Source: CAYQQR01 sp964420035 (GTDB taxonomy: Bacteria > Bacteroidota > Bacteroidia > Bacteroidales > SM23-62). Taken from it: 49,561 bases of DNA. The position numbers were made by a program, and so were the translations under genes. The stretch covers positions 1 to 49,561 of the forward strand of contig CAYQQR010000030.1 of NCBI GenBank assembly GCA_964420035.1, in the 5' to 3' direction. Below, in pieces: positions 33,435-42,648 of this stretch (position 1 is the first letter of the stretch; each line of letters begins with the position of its first letter). Below the pieces are notes generated by a model. That model had not been told where the DNA came from. It saw only the letters and a list, made by a program, of their open reading frames with translations, and searched no databases.

Positions 33435-34109
33435 ATGCAGGTCGTTCTGAATAATGCTTTCAAATATGCGGTCAAGGATTATTTCTACCTGATCGACAGG
33501 CAATATCCCTATAAACTTGTACTTAAGCTGGTTGCCGACCGTTACCGCCTGAATACCACCCAGCGTATTGTACTGAACAGGGGAATATTTTCCGGGGAGG
33601 ATGCTTCACGCAGAAAGATCCAAAAACTAAACAGCATTCAAGGTGAAATCCTTCACGTGGATCTCTATAATGTATTGTTCACCATAGGGAATTATCTGTT
33701 GGGCAGGGTGGTTTTTATTGCCAACGACTCATTTATCCGCGATGCCGGCGAGTTTTATGGTAAGATTGAGCAAATGGATATACTGGAACAGGGGGTGGAC
33801 TTGCTCGTTGAATATCTTCAAAACGCGGGACCCCGCTCTGTAATATTTTATATCGATGACCCGGTAGATTCCAGCCATGCCGTTACCGCCCTTCTGCATC
33901 AAAATGAGCGATTAAAGAATCTTTCCGGTTCTGTTCGGGCCTGCCTTTCTCCTGACAGGGAACTTATTGCACTTCAGAATGGTGTTATTGCCAGTTCAGA
34001 TTCGATCATTATTGATGAATCCCCGCTTCAAATATTTGACCTTGGTGGAGCGGTTTTGCTCGAAAAGTACGCTCCTGCGCTCTTAGATCTTACTGAAATA
34101 AATACCTGA
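33435..34109 (+). CDS. DUF434 / DUF5616 domain protein of unknown function
   Basis: 224 residues. The N-terminal part (YAVKDYFYLIDRQYPYKLVLKLV is its start region; DRYRLNTTQRIVLNRGIF) fits DUF434. The C-terminal ~150 residues (HVDLYNVLFTIGNYLLGRVVFIANDSFIRDAGEFYGK) fit DUF5616, with acidic residues placed as in a nuclease-like or PIN-like fold (HVD, NDSFIRD, IDDPVDSSH). No function has been shown that I know of. It forms a two-gene unit with the DHOD-like gene and converges with the next gene. Confidence 0.75.
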   Translation: MQVVLNNAFKYAVKDYFYLIDRQYPYKLVLKLVADRYRLNTTQRIVLNRGIFSGEDASRRKIQKLNSIQGEILHVDLYNVLFTIGNYLLGRVVFIANDSFIRDAGEFYGKIEQMDILEQGVDLLVEYLQNAGPRSVIFYIDDPVDSSHAVTALLHQNERLKNLSGSVRACLSPDRELIALQNGVIASSDSIIIDESPLQIFDLGGAVLLEKYAPALLDLTEINT

Positions 34110-34139
34110 CAGAATCCGGTGCCTTCTCCAAGGGTTTGC

Positions 34140-34718
34140 TTAAACCAGGTCGCATGCATCGGCGGGCATCCAGTGTGCATCCTGGCCTTTCCATTTAACG
34201 TTGCAACCAATCGGGTTGGTTATTTTAACGGAAATTTCTTTTCCTTCCGTAAGTTCGGTCAGCACACGATCCAGATCATTGACCGTGATGGATTCAGGAT
34301 TCCTCGGATTGTCCACACCCCGGCCTGTATAAACCAGTTCACGGTCTTCATTGAATACGAAAAAATGCGGTGTACGCAAAGCCCCATAAACTTTAGCTAC
34401 TTCCTGTGATTCATCATAGAGATATAGCCAGGGGAAATCGTACTTATTCATCCTTTCCACCATGTGATCAAAGTCATCTTCCGCGTAGGTATTGGGGCTG
34501 TTTGAGTTTATCCCGACAAATTTCACTCCCCTGGAAATGAATTTTTCAGCCGTCTGCCTGGTGATCTCGTCAGAATTCTTCACATAAGGGCAATGGTTGC
34601 ATGTGAAAAATACCACCAGGTATTTATCATTAAAGTCAGAAAGTTTGTATGTATTGCCGTCCGTTGCAGGCAATTCAAAAGCTGGTGCTTTTTCTCCTAT
34701 TTGTAATGTAAAAGCCAT
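34140..34718 (-). CDS. Cytoplasmic thioredoxin/AhpC-TSA-like protein (TlpA-peroxiredoxin type)
   Basis: 192 residues, no signal peptide. The AhpC/TSA fold starts with IGEKAPAFELPATDGNTYKLSDF; the redox motif is FTCNHCPYV (Cys40, Cys43). The cis-proline is in LRTPHFFVF. A C-terminal extension with TNPIGCNVKWKGQD is characteristic of one subgroup of thioredoxin-like proteins. Probably a reductase or peroxidase in the cytoplasm; the substrate is not known. Confidence 0.85.
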   Translation of the reverse strand: MAFTLQIGEKAPAFELPATDGNTYKLSDFNDKYLVVFFTCNHCPYVKNSDEITRQTAEKFISRGVKFVGINSNSPNTYAEDDFDHMVERMNKYDFPWLYLYDESQEVAKVYGALRTPHFFVFNEDRELVYTGRGVDNPRNPESITVNDLDRVLTELTEGKEISVKITNPIGCNVKWKGQDAHWMPADACDLV

Positions 34719-34789
34719 AGTTCCTTGTTTTTGTTTGTCAATAATACCTGTATTCTTCTAAACAGACCACTCGGGGAATTGTTGACTGA

Positions 34790-35989
34790 TCACAGCATTT
34801 TTAACTCTTTCAGACTGCTATGGATCCGGTCCCAGGTTTTTTCGATGTCATGGTCCAATCCAACCGAAAACCGTATGAATCCTTCTGTAAGACCCATTTC
34901 CCGCTGCAGGTCTTCAGGTACCTCGGAAGAAGTGGATTTTCCGGAATTACTGAACAGGGTTTTGAAATAACCCAGACTCACGGCCAGGTAACCAACCAGG
35001 TTTTCCTGCATCTTCTTCATAATGTCATTGGATTGCTCGTAATCATCGAATTCAATAGCCAGCATTCCCCCGAATCCGTATTCCCTGTTCATCTGCAGTT
35101 TCATCAATTCATGATCCTGATGTTCTTTTAGTCCGGGATAAATTACGCGTAAACCGTGTTGCTGGAATTTCCGTGCCAGGAACAAGGCATTGGCTGAATG
35201 CTGTTTCATTCGGATATGCAGGGTATTCAGATTTTTTAATATGGACGAGGACCTGAGCGGGTCAAGGACCGGACCCAAAAGCATAGCGGTTCCTTTGTTA
35301 ACGTCCGACAAGTCGTCGATGAATTCCTCGCTCGCACAGATGGCCCCTGCTACACAGTCATTCTTTCCATTGATGAATTTGGTCATACTGTACACGACAA
35401 TATCTGCTCCCAGGCTGGCAGGTTCAATGATCATCGGGCTGAATGTATTGTCTACCATCAATTTTACCTTGTTCCCGTGTGCAATTTCTGTCAGCGCGGG
35501 AATGTTGGATACCTGCAATAGCGGGTTGGTTATGGATTCGGTGTAGATCAGTTTGGTATTCTTTTGTATCGCTGCTTCCACACGCTCCAGGTCTGAAATG
35601 TTGACAAAGGAAACATCGATGTTGAATTTGGGCAGGTAATTCGCCAAAAAGGCATAGGTACCCCCGTAGGTGGTTACACTGGTAACAATGTGATCCCCTT
35701 CATTGCAAATCTGAAGAATGGCGCATGTAATGGCAGCCATGCCGGATGATGTAATCCATGCGCTTTCCGTTCCTTCCATGGCAGCCATTGCATCGGCAAG
35801 GTATTTGTTACTTGGATTCCAGTGCCTGGAATAAAGAAAACATCCGTCAGCTGCACCATGAAAGGTTTCTTCCATGGTGTGCGGATCCAGGAAGGTATAG
35901 GTTGAAGAATCGGTGACGGAAGGATTAACACCACCAAATTCACCGAATTGAAGCAGATCTTGGATGCGACTGGCAGGATCTTGTTTCAT
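34790..35989 (-). CDS. PLP-dependent Cys/Met metabolism enzyme (cystathionine gamma-synthase / methionine gamma-lyase family)
   Basis: 399 residues. PLP contacts are all present: SSGMAAI (phosphate loop, 81-87), Tyr108 in TTYGGTYAF, Asp180 in KLMVDNTFS and the Schiff-base Lys204 in VYSMTKFINGKND. The typical C-terminal IRFSVGLDHDIEKTWDRI is present. Family members differ in reaction (gamma-synthase, beta-lyase, gamma-lyase) and cannot be separated reliably here. The neighbours do not point to a methionine operon. Confidence 0.9.
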   Translation of the reverse strand: MKQDPASRIQDLLQFGEFGGVNPSVTDSSTYTFLDPHTMEETFHGAADGCFLYSRHWNPSNKYLADAMAAMEGTESAWITSSGMAAITCAILQICNEGDHIVTSVTTYGGTYAFLANYLPKFNIDVSFVNISDLERVEAAIQKNTKLIYTESITNPLLQVSNIPALTEIAHGNKVKLMVDNTFSPMIIEPASLGADIVVYSMTKFINGKNDCVAGAICASEEFIDDLSDVNKGTAMLLGPVLDPLRSSSILKNLNTLHIRMKQHSANALFLARKFQQHGLRVIYPGLKEHQDHELMKLQMNREYGFGGMLAIEFDDYEQSNDIMKKMQENLVGYLAVSLGYFKTLFSNSGKSTSSEVPEDLQREMGLTEGFIRFSVGLDHDIEKTWDRIHSSLKELKML

Positions 35990-36076
35990 GTTTTAAGGTT
36001 TAGGTTTAATATCTTTAAGTTTACATATATTCGGGAATTATTTCAAATCGAAAAAGCAGGTTATAGAACACGTTTT

Positions 36077-36871
36077 ATGTCCTACATGTATAGGATTTTC
36101 ATTCTGTTGGTGTTGATCTTCAATATACTTCAGCTTTATGCACAACCGCGTAAAGACAGTATACCCTTTGTTGTGGAAGGAAAGGTGGTAGTAGAGGATT
36201 CCGAGCTTCCGCTGAAATTCGCACATGTCATAAACATGCGTACCGGCATGGGCGGAATTACCGATGAACAAGGACGATTCAGAACGCCGGCTGCAAAGGA
36301 TGATTTCATCCGGATCTCAGCGATCGGTTTTTTTGATTATTACATCGTGGTCAACGATACTTTGATGGAGCGAAAAGATCCCGTTAAAATACCCATGAAG
36401 CAACGTATATACAAGATACGCGAGGTAAGCGTCAATCAGCTCGGTTCATGGAATCAGTTCAAGGAGCGTTTTATGGAGCTGGGACAAGAGGAACTGGGTG
36501 AAACCCTGGATGAACGATTATTGAAAAGTTTTGAATACGTCGATACAGTGGGTCCGGATGAAGTGATCAGCCTGGGCAGCCCCATTACCGCCTTGTATAT
36601 GATGTTCAGCAAGGAAGGAAAATCCCTGAGAAAGTACCAGGAATTGAAAGAAGAGGAAGAATTCCAGAAAAAAATACAACATAAGTATAACCGTGAAATT
36701 GTTGGCAGGATAACCGGTTTCGAGGGCATTGAGCTGAACCTGTTTATGATGTTCTGTGATTATAGCAAGGATTTTCTGCTTCGGGCCACTGAGTATGAAA
36801 TTATTGTGGCCATCATAGAATACTATAATTATTATTGTGAGGTCACCGGTAATCCGTCCTGTCTCGATTAA
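36077..36871 (+). CDS. Secreted protein with a carboxypeptidase-regulatory-like domain
   Basis: 264 residues from ATG 36077 (MSYMYRIFILLVLIFNILQLYAQ, a signal peptide); a start at 36086 is equally possible, and the upstream open frame has no signal and overlaps the divergent gene. Residues ~30-110 form a CarboxypepD_reg-like beta sandwich (EGKVVVEDSELPLKFAHVINMRTGMGGITDEQGRF), the same fold that begins many TonB-dependent receptors. No barrel or plug follows; the rest is a helical region with unknown function. The dehydratase gene begins 10 bp later. Confidence 0.75.
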   Translation: MSYMYRIFILLVLIFNILQLYAQPRKDSIPFVVEGKVVVEDSELPLKFAHVINMRTGMGGITDEQGRFRTPAAKDDFIRISAIGFFDYYIVVNDTLMERKDPVKIPMKQRIYKIREVSVNQLGSWNQFKERFMELGQEELGETLDERLLKSFEYVDTVGPDEVISLGSPITALYMMFSKEGKSLRKYQELKEEEEFQKKIQHKYNREIVGRITGFEGIELNLFMMFCDYSKDFLLRATEYEIIVAIIEYYNYYCEVTGNPSCLD

Positions 36872-36881
36872 TATATCGCTT

Positions 36882-37829
36882 ATGAATATACCTGAATTCA
36901 AGGATATACAGCAAGCGCACCGGCGCATTAAAGGCTACATCCACAGAACCCCGGTCCTGACCTCTTCTTCCATCGATAATATACTGGGGGCTTCCTTTTT
37001 TTTCAAGTGTGAAAATTTTCAGGAAGTCGGGACTTTTAAATTTCGCGGTGCGCTGAATTCAGTTCTGGAACTCAGTGAAGAAGATGCCCGCGAAGGAGTG
37101 GGAACCCATTCTTCAGGGAATCACGCGGCTGCGCTTTCTCTGGCGGCTAAAATCAGGGGTGTTCAGGCATTTATTGTTATGCCCCGTACTGCTCCTGAGA
37201 TTAAAAAGAAAGCCGTAAAGGGCTACGGGGGGCAGATCACCTTTTGTGAACCCACCCTTAAGTCGCGGGAAACCACTATGGAAAAGGTCATTGAAAAAAC
37301 AGGTGCTACCTTTATACCCTCCTATAATTATTTTCATGTCATTGCCGGTCAGGGTACTGCCGCAAAAGAATTGATGGAAGAGGTTCCCGGACTGGACCTG
37401 GTGATGGTACCGGTGGGTGGGGGAGGCCTGGCCAGCGGAACGGCCATCAGTGTTAAAAGCATGTCTCCCAACACCGTGGTTATTGCAGCCGAACCCAAGG
37501 GTGCGGATGACGCCTATCGTTCCTTTAAAGCAGGAAAGATTTTCCCTTCAGAAAATCCCAGGACCATTGCCGATGGCTTGTTGACCTCACTGGGGGAACT
37601 TACATTTGCAATTATCAGGGATAAAGTAGATGATATTGTTACTGTTTCCGATGAGGCCATTATTCAGGCCATGCGGATGGTTTGGGAGCGTATGAAGATC
37701 ATCATTGAACCCTCTGCCGCGGTTACCCTCGCTGCTTTCTTCGAAAATAAAGTCAAGGCTGATGGACAGAAGATAGGCATCATTTTTTCAGGGGGGAATG
37801 TGGACCTTTCCAGGCTTCCTTTTACCTGA
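36882..37829 (+). CDS. PLP-dependent serine/threonine dehydratase (IlvA/TdcB/serine racemase type)
   Basis: 315 residues from ATG 36882, chosen because it avoids overlap with the gene before. Fold type II PLP enzyme: the Schiff-base Lys53 in QEVGTFKFRGALN, SSGNHAAALSLAA for the carboxylate, the glycine-rich phosphate loop VPVGGGGLASGT, and a C-terminal FSGGNVD. There is no ACT regulatory domain, so it is of the short catabolic or racemase kind. The reaction cannot be told apart by motif (threonine deaminase or serine racemase). It overlaps the next gene's 3' end by 8 bp, convergently. Confidence 0.88.
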   Translation: MNIPEFKDIQQAHRRIKGYIHRTPVLTSSSIDNILGASFFFKCENFQEVGTFKFRGALNSVLELSEEDAREGVGTHSSGNHAAALSLAAKIRGVQAFIVMPRTAPEIKKKAVKGYGGQITFCEPTLKSRETTMEKVIEKTGATFIPSYNYFHVIAGQGTAAKELMEEVPGLDLVMVPVGGGGLASGTAISVKSMSPNTVVIAAEPKGADDAYRSFKAGKIFPSENPRTIADGLLTSLGELTFAIIRDKVDDIVTVSDEAIIQAMRMVWERMKIIIEPSAAVTLAAFFENKVKADGQKIGIIFSGGNVDLSRLPFT

Positions 37830-38925
37830 AATACAGCCTGCAGCTCAGCGGAAAGTGATCGGATACCAAAAGCTTCGTCCTTTCATAGCAACAGGAACCC
37901 AGTGCTTCACTGTGCAGAATATAGTCTATCCTGAAAGAGGGAAATTTGCCATGGTAGGTTCTGCCAAATCCTGATCCCGAAAGGATGAACGCATCCTTAA
38001 GACCCTTGCTCATGGTCCGGTAGGCATAGGAGGCGGGCGTGTCGTTGAAATCACCGACAACCACAACAGGATAATGGGTTTCTTTGATGTGGCCTGAGAT
38101 ATAATTCACCTGAACGGCCCGTTTCTGAAAGGCCTTTTTAAGTCTGCTGCTAATATCCCTGATCTCAGTGATCTGATCTTCATTATACCTGAGCTTGAGG
38201 CTGTCGATAAAATCGTAATTCCTTTCTTGCAGATTGATGGATTGCAGGTGGTTGTTGTATATTCTCAGAGTATCCTCAGCGACCAGGATATCGGTGTAGA
38301 TACAAATATTCAGGGTGTTTTCGAACTGAATGCTTCCCTTGCCGGTAACCGGAGATTTGCTGAAGGTGGCAATACCGTAATGAGCTTTTTGCTCTTCTCC
38401 TAAAGTATAACGGATATGCCGGTATTTAAATGGTGAAAGCTTCTTCAACAGATCCTCCCCTGTAAAACGGCCGTTTTCTTCTGCATAATACTCCTGCAGG
38501 CACAGCACATCGGGATCTTCACGGCTGATGAAATCAAATATTTCCTCGCGCGCGGAAGGATTGTTGGCCCAATCGTACAGGTTGAAAGCCCTGACGTTGA
38601 AAGTGAGTATTTTAATACTCTGTTCCGGAAGATATTTCTCTTTATTTGGCTTTTTAGATCCCGGGTCTATCTGTACAAAGGATCGCATGGTGTTCCAGCC
38701 AGTAATAATGGCCAAAAGCGATATCCACAGGTATTTCTTCCTGAAGAACAGCCAAAACATTAAAAATAGGAAGTTAACCAAAAGCAAATAGGGATAAGCC
38801 AGTCCGGCAAAAGCCAGGGGCCAGAATTTAGCAGGACTGATGTACCCGGAAAGGTAGGAAAACACCAGCAGGACGGCCAGTATGATATTGACATAGAGCA
38901 GTATCTTTTTCAGCAGTGTCTTCAA
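37822..38925 (-). CDS. Endonuclease/exonuclease/phosphatase (EEP) family membrane protein
   Basis: 367 residues from a TTG start at 38925, the only start in the frame before a stop. The first ~95 residues hold three hydrophobic segments. The EEP domain then follows: LTFNVRAFN, DVLCLQEYYAE (metal-binding Glu), VVVGDFNDTPAS and, at the end, VSDHFPLSCRL with the catalytic Asp-His pair. The active site would lie on the side of the last membrane helix, probably periplasmic. Substrate unknown (nucleic acid, phosphoinositide-like lipids and others are known for the fold). Confidence 0.87.
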   Translation of the reverse strand: MKTLLKKILLYVNIILAVLLVFSYLSGYISPAKFWPLAFAGLAYPYLLLVNFLFLMFWLFFRKKYLWISLLAIITGWNTMRSFVQIDPGSKKPNKEKYLPEQSIKILTFNVRAFNLYDWANNPSAREEIFDFISREDPDVLCLQEYYAEENGRFTGEDLLKKLSPFKYRHIRYTLGEEQKAHYGIATFSKSPVTGKGSIQFENTLNICIYTDILVAEDTLRIYNNHLQSINLQERNYDFIDSLKLRYNEDQITEIRDISSRLKKAFQKRAVQVNYISGHIKETHYPVVVVGDFNDTPASYAYRTMSKGLKDAFILSGSGFGRTYHGKFPSFRIDYILHSEALGSCCYERTKLLVSDHFPLSCRLYFR

Positions 38926-39037
38926 GACAAGTATTTTATAAGTATTTATTTATGAGCCGGTGTGTTCATAGAATAAAAATAAGGGCCAGAAGGTTTTGGA
39001 GAAAATTGAATTTTCAACATGGAAGACAACACAAAGC

Positions 39038-39931
39038 CTACTGATTTTTGCTTTGCCTGAAAAGTATTTCCTTTTCAGCATTGCTCAGACTGTCATAGCC
39101 GGAACGGGCGATCTTTTCCAGGATTCTGTCAACCTGATTTTGTTCTTCTTTCTTTCTCTTCTTGTATTCGTAATCGGTTTCAGTCTTTCCGGGAGCCCGG
39201 TAGGTAACCCTTACCTTGGGTTTCGGTTTGAATATATTTACGATCATGTCCATCAGCCTGCTGAATCCGAGGGTAAAATCCTTTCCGTTCTTCAACTGTA
39301 GGGCGAAAAAATAACCAAAGGCCGCACCTCCGATGTGGGCGATCTTCCCACCGGTATTGATGGAAAAATCGATCAATGAGCTGAAGATAAAACCAAATAT
39401 GGCCACATAGATGATCCGGGTCGGGCCGATAAACAATAAATATATTTTATAATCGGGAACATATACTGAAATGGCAATAACAACAGCCATTACTGCGGCT
39501 GAAGCTCCCAGGGCGTGTGAATATTGCATCACTTCGTCAAACACAGGGAAGACATTAAAGGTAATGATATACAATGCAGCACCTGCCAGTCCCCCCAGGA
39601 TATATACGTTCAGCAGTCGCCTGCCGTCAAGATAATCCATAAATATTCTTCCGAACCAGTATAACCAAAGGAGATTAAACAGAATGTGCAGAAAATTCTT
39701 ATGCAGGAACATATAGGTAATGATCGTCCATGGCTTGATTATCAGGGTATCCAGTGCAGAGGGGACAGAGAAAAAAAACAGGAACTGCTGGTAACTGTCA
39801 TGTACTCCAAAGAGATAAAAGAAGATCTCCAACAGGTTGACCAATAAAAATACTGCCAGGTTGACATATATGAGCCTGGTCAGGGCACTTCCTTTTCTGA
39901 ACGTTCCTTTTATTTCTTCCCAAATATTCAT
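39038..39931 (-). CDS. Rhomboid family intramembrane serine protease
   Basis: 297 residues with six hydrophobic helices. The catalytic serine is in HALGASAAVMA and the histidine in IAHIGGAAFGYFF; LHILFNLLWLYWFG fits the conserved HxxxN region. A charged cytoplasmic tail of about 60 residues follows (KRKKEEQNQVDRILEKIARSG is part of it). It lies 12 bp downstream of a second rhomboid gene on the same strand. The two differ in sequence, so they are probably not redundant. Substrates unknown. Confidence 0.9.
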   Translation of the reverse strand: MNIWEEIKGTFRKGSALTRLIYVNLAVFLLVNLLEIFFYLFGVHDSYQQFLFFFSVPSALDTLIIKPWTIITYMFLHKNFLHILFNLLWLYWFGRIFMDYLDGRRLLNVYILGGLAGAALYIITFNVFPVFDEVMQYSHALGASAAVMAVVIAISVYVPDYKIYLLFIGPTRIIYVAIFGFIFSSLIDFSINTGGKIAHIGGAAFGYFFALQLKNGKDFTLGFSRLMDMIVNIFKPKPKVRVTYRAPGKTETDYEYKKRKKEEQNQVDRILEKIARSGYDSLSNAEKEILFRQSKNQ

Positions 39932-39943
39932 GCAAAACCCTTG

Positions 39944-40765
39944 TCAGAAAAATGATTTCGTAGTTTTGTTCCAGTACTTTATCAAAACATACCCAAAAAG
40001 CATACCGCCCAGGTGGGCAAAATGGGCAACATTGCTTCCCGGTTGTGTGAGTCCTAGGTACAGTTCCAAAACACCATATCCGATAACGAAATATTTGGCA
40101 CGTATAGGTATGGGCGGAAACAGGAGCATTAACTGGGTGTTGGGAAAAAGCACGCCAAATGCCAGCAATACGCCGAACACCGCTCCTGAGGCCCCAACGG
40201 TCGGGATGTTGATGTTCATGTTAACGATCTGTTGTACCCTGCTGACTGCATAATCGACTATCCTTGAATTGCCTGAACCGTCACTCCAAAGGGTCAAAAT
40301 ATCATAATCCCGCCTGGTGGCTTGTCTTGCATAATCCTTTATGAATTCGGCAAACTGCTGCGGGGAGGGCGTATTAAAGAATGCGTTGGCGGCTTGCATC
40401 ATGTTGTTCATTTGCAGATGCAGGACCAGGGTATGAAGGGCCGCGGCGCCCAGGCCGGTTACAAAATAATATATAAGAAACCTTTTGCCACCCCAGACAC
40501 TTTCCAAAATACGGCCGAACATCCAGAGTGCGAACATATTGAAGAAAAGATGCGCGAACCCCCCATGCATGAACATATGGGTGACATACTGGTAAGGCTT
40601 GAAATATTCCGACTTAAAATAAAACAGGGCCAGATGCCGTGTAAGGTCAACACCAAAGGTGCCTTGAATCATCCATGTTGCCAGCAACATCAATATGTTG
40701 ATGATCAATAAATTCTTCACCACGGGGGGAATGCCCCCGAAGCCTCTGGAAGTTGAATAGCTCAT
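39944..40765 (-). CDS. Rhomboid family intramembrane serine protease (second of a pair)
   Basis: 273 residues. HLFFNMFALWMFGRILE, then the catalytic GASGAVFGVLLAF and the histidine in FAHLGGMLFGYV. It differs from its neighbour by an inserted soluble loop of about 60 residues (from MNNMMQAANAFF to IVDYAVSRVQQIV) between helices 3 and 4. ATG at 40765 is preceded by a good promoter (40775-40804), so it heads the rhomboid pair. Confidence 0.92.
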   Translation of the reverse strand: MSYSTSRGFGGIPPVVKNLLIINILMLLATWMIQGTFGVDLTRHLALFYFKSEYFKPYQYVTHMFMHGGFAHLFFNMFALWMFGRILESVWGGKRFLIYYFVTGLGAAALHTLVLHLQMNNMMQAANAFFNTPSPQQFAEFIKDYARQATRRDYDILTLWSDGSGNSRIVDYAVSRVQQIVNMNINIPTVGASGAVFGVLLAFGVLFPNTQLMLLFPPIPIRAKYFVIGYGVLELYLGLTQPGSNVAHFAHLGGMLFGYVLIKYWNKTTKSFF

Positions 40766-40774
40766 ACAGGGTCA

Positions 40775-40804
40775 CAAAGTTAGATTACCTTTCTCAAAAA
40801 ACAA
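40775..40804 (-). promoter_or_regulatory. Bacteroidota-type promoter for the rhomboid pair
   Basis: On the minus strand TTG (40804-40802) is followed after 19 bp by TAACTTTG (40782-40775). Nine bp separate the -7 box from the ATG, so the transcript would have almost no leader. It lies between the mutL stop and the rhomboid start. Confidence 0.55.
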
Positions 40805-40820
40805 CACAGCTTCTTAATTG

Positions 40821-42629
40821 TTAGCTGAACCGTTTGTCCAGTTCATCCTGGGAAATGATATGAATTACCGGCTTACCTGTAGGGGAATAATTCGGGTTAC
40901 TGCAGGCAAAAAGCCGGTCCACCAAATCACGCATCTCCCTTTCCTCAAGAATCCTGCCATAGGGTATTGCTGAGGCCCGTGCCAGGGATATGGCAATTTT
41001 GTCAGTTGTTTCGGTCTTCATTTTTCGTTCATGCTGCTTGTATGATTCCAGGAGGATGTCAAGCATGGAACCCGGGTTTGATTCTTCGCTATCAACCGGA
41101 CATGCGTTGACGCTGACATGGTGGTTTCCCAAATCCTGAATATCAAAGCCCAGTTTTGCCAATTGCTCCTGTATACCCATCAGCAGGGTGTGATCTGCCG
41201 GATTTAGCTCAATGGAGCCGGGGAAAAGGGAACGCTGGGATAATTTTTCCTTCTTGTCGATTGATTTTTTGAATCGTTCGTACAGGATATGTTCATGGGC
41301 TCTTTTTTGATCGATGATCATCAAGCCCGATTTTACCGATGTCAGGATATACCTGTTCTTCAACTGGAAGAACCTGCCGGTGGATTGTTGCTGTGCCGGC
41401 GATTGGCCCTGATGCGGATCACCGACTGTAGTTGAGCCTTGTTCTGTTTTACGAAGGAACTCATCCCAATGAGCGCCCATGTCTTTCCTGCCGGAGCGGT
41501 AGTTTTCCTGGCCGGACCCGGAAAAGAAAGGATTGTAATCAGGGTCTAGGTGTACCGAAGGCATTTTAACATCATCATCACTGCCTTTCAAAGGTATGTC
41601 AATGGTGCCCTCCTGTCCGAAGTCAATAGAGGGAACGACATTGTGTTTTCCCAAAGCCTCGCGGATAGAAGAAAGCAGTATCTGGAAGATGGCGTGCTCA
41701 TCTTCAAATTTAATTTCCGTTTTGGTGGGGTGTATGTTGACGTCGATCCTGGAAGGGTCGATATTATAATAAATGAAATAGGAGGGAAGGTTTTCGGGTG
41801 GAAGGATCTTTTCATAAGCCTGCATTACCGCTTTATGGAAATAGGGATGTCGCATGTAACGCTGGTTTACGAAGAAAAACTGTTCCCCGTAAGTTTTCCT
41901 GGCGAATTCGGGTTTACCCAGGAAACCGTAAATATTCACCAGACTGGTTTTTGTATCCAGGGGCACCAGGCTTTGGTTCATGGATTTACCGAAAAGACTG
42001 ATGATCCTTTTTCTCAGATTTTGGGTCTCCAGCCTGTAGATCTCGGTTTGGTTGTGGGTGATGTTAAAGGCTATTTCCGTATGGGCCAGGGCAATGTGAT
42101 TGAATTCGTTCAGAATATGTTTTAATTCGGTTTGATCCGATTTTAAGAACTTCCTTCTTGCCGGGGTATTGAAGAATAAGTTCCTCACCTGTACGGTGGT
42201 ACCTTCCTTGCAGGCAGCCGGTTCATGGGATTGGAGCCTGGAACCGGACACAACGACAAGCGTCCCGACATCTTCTCCTGTAACCCTGGTTCTGACTTCC
42301 ACTTCGGCGATGGCGGCGATGGCGGCCAGGGCTTCCCCCCGAAACCCCATGGTCCGAATGACAAAAAGGTCCTGGGCGGCGGATATCTTCGAAGTGGCAT
42401 GACGTTCAAAAGCCATGCGTGCATCGTTCTCGGACATGCCGCTGCCGTCGTCACTGACCTGTATCAGGGTTCTGCCGGCATCTTTCAGTACCAGGGAAAT
42501 CTCTGAAGCTCCCGCATCTACGGCATTTTCAACCAGTTCCTTAACCACCGAAGCGGGACGCTGTATAACCTCCCCGGCAGCGATCTGATTGGCAACAGTA
42601 TCGGGTAATAACCTGATCAGGTCGGTCAT
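40821..42629 (-). CDS. mutL: DNA mismatch repair protein MutL
   Basis: Links MutS mismatch recognition to strand removal. 602 residues. The GHKL ATPase N terminus is complete (ELVENAVDAGASEI, VSDDGSGM, GFRGEALAAI, and GTTVQVRNLFFNTPARRKF in part). After a Gln/Ser-rich linker (~360-420) the C-terminal dimerisation/endonuclease domain follows. The metal motif DQHAxxExxxxE reads DQKRAHEHILYE (from Asp440), so the histidine is lysine here. The late zinc motif CPHGRP is SPTGKP, as I recall for Bacteroidota. It follows a small membrane-protein gene by 19 bp. Confidence 0.95.
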   Translation of the reverse strand: MTDLIRLLPDTVANQIAAGEVIQRPASVVKELVENAVDAGASEISLVLKDAGRTLIQVSDDGSGMSENDARMAFERHATSKISAAQDLFVIRTMGFRGEALAAIAAIAEVEVRTRVTGEDVGTLVVVSGSRLQSHEPAACKEGTTVQVRNLFFNTPARRKFLKSDQTELKHILNEFNHIALAHTEIAFNITHNQTEIYRLETQNLRKRIISLFGKSMNQSLVPLDTKTSLVNIYGFLGKPEFARKTYGEQFFFVNQRYMRHPYFHKAVMQAYEKILPPENLPSYFIYYNIDPSRIDVNIHPTKTEIKFEDEHAIFQILLSSIREALGKHNVVPSIDFGQEGTIDIPLKGSDDDVKMPSVHLDPDYNPFFSGSGQENYRSGRKDMGAHWDEFLRKTEQGSTTVGDPHQGQSPAQQQSTGRFFQLKNRYILTSVKSGLMIIDQKRAHEHILYERFKKSIDKKEKLSQRSLFPGSIELNPADHTLLMGIQEQLAKLGFDIQDLGNHHVSVNACPVDSEESNPGSMLDILLESYKQHERKMKTETTDKIAISLARASAIPYGRILEEREMRDLVDRLFACSNPNYSPTGKPVIHIISQDELDKRFS

Positions 42630-42648
42630 AGAAGTGATTAGATTTTAT

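Noticed and set aside
35990..36076. Riboswitch (SAM or cobalamin type) in front of the PLP lyase or mutase genes
   Set aside because: The available leaders are too short and show none of the conserved helices.
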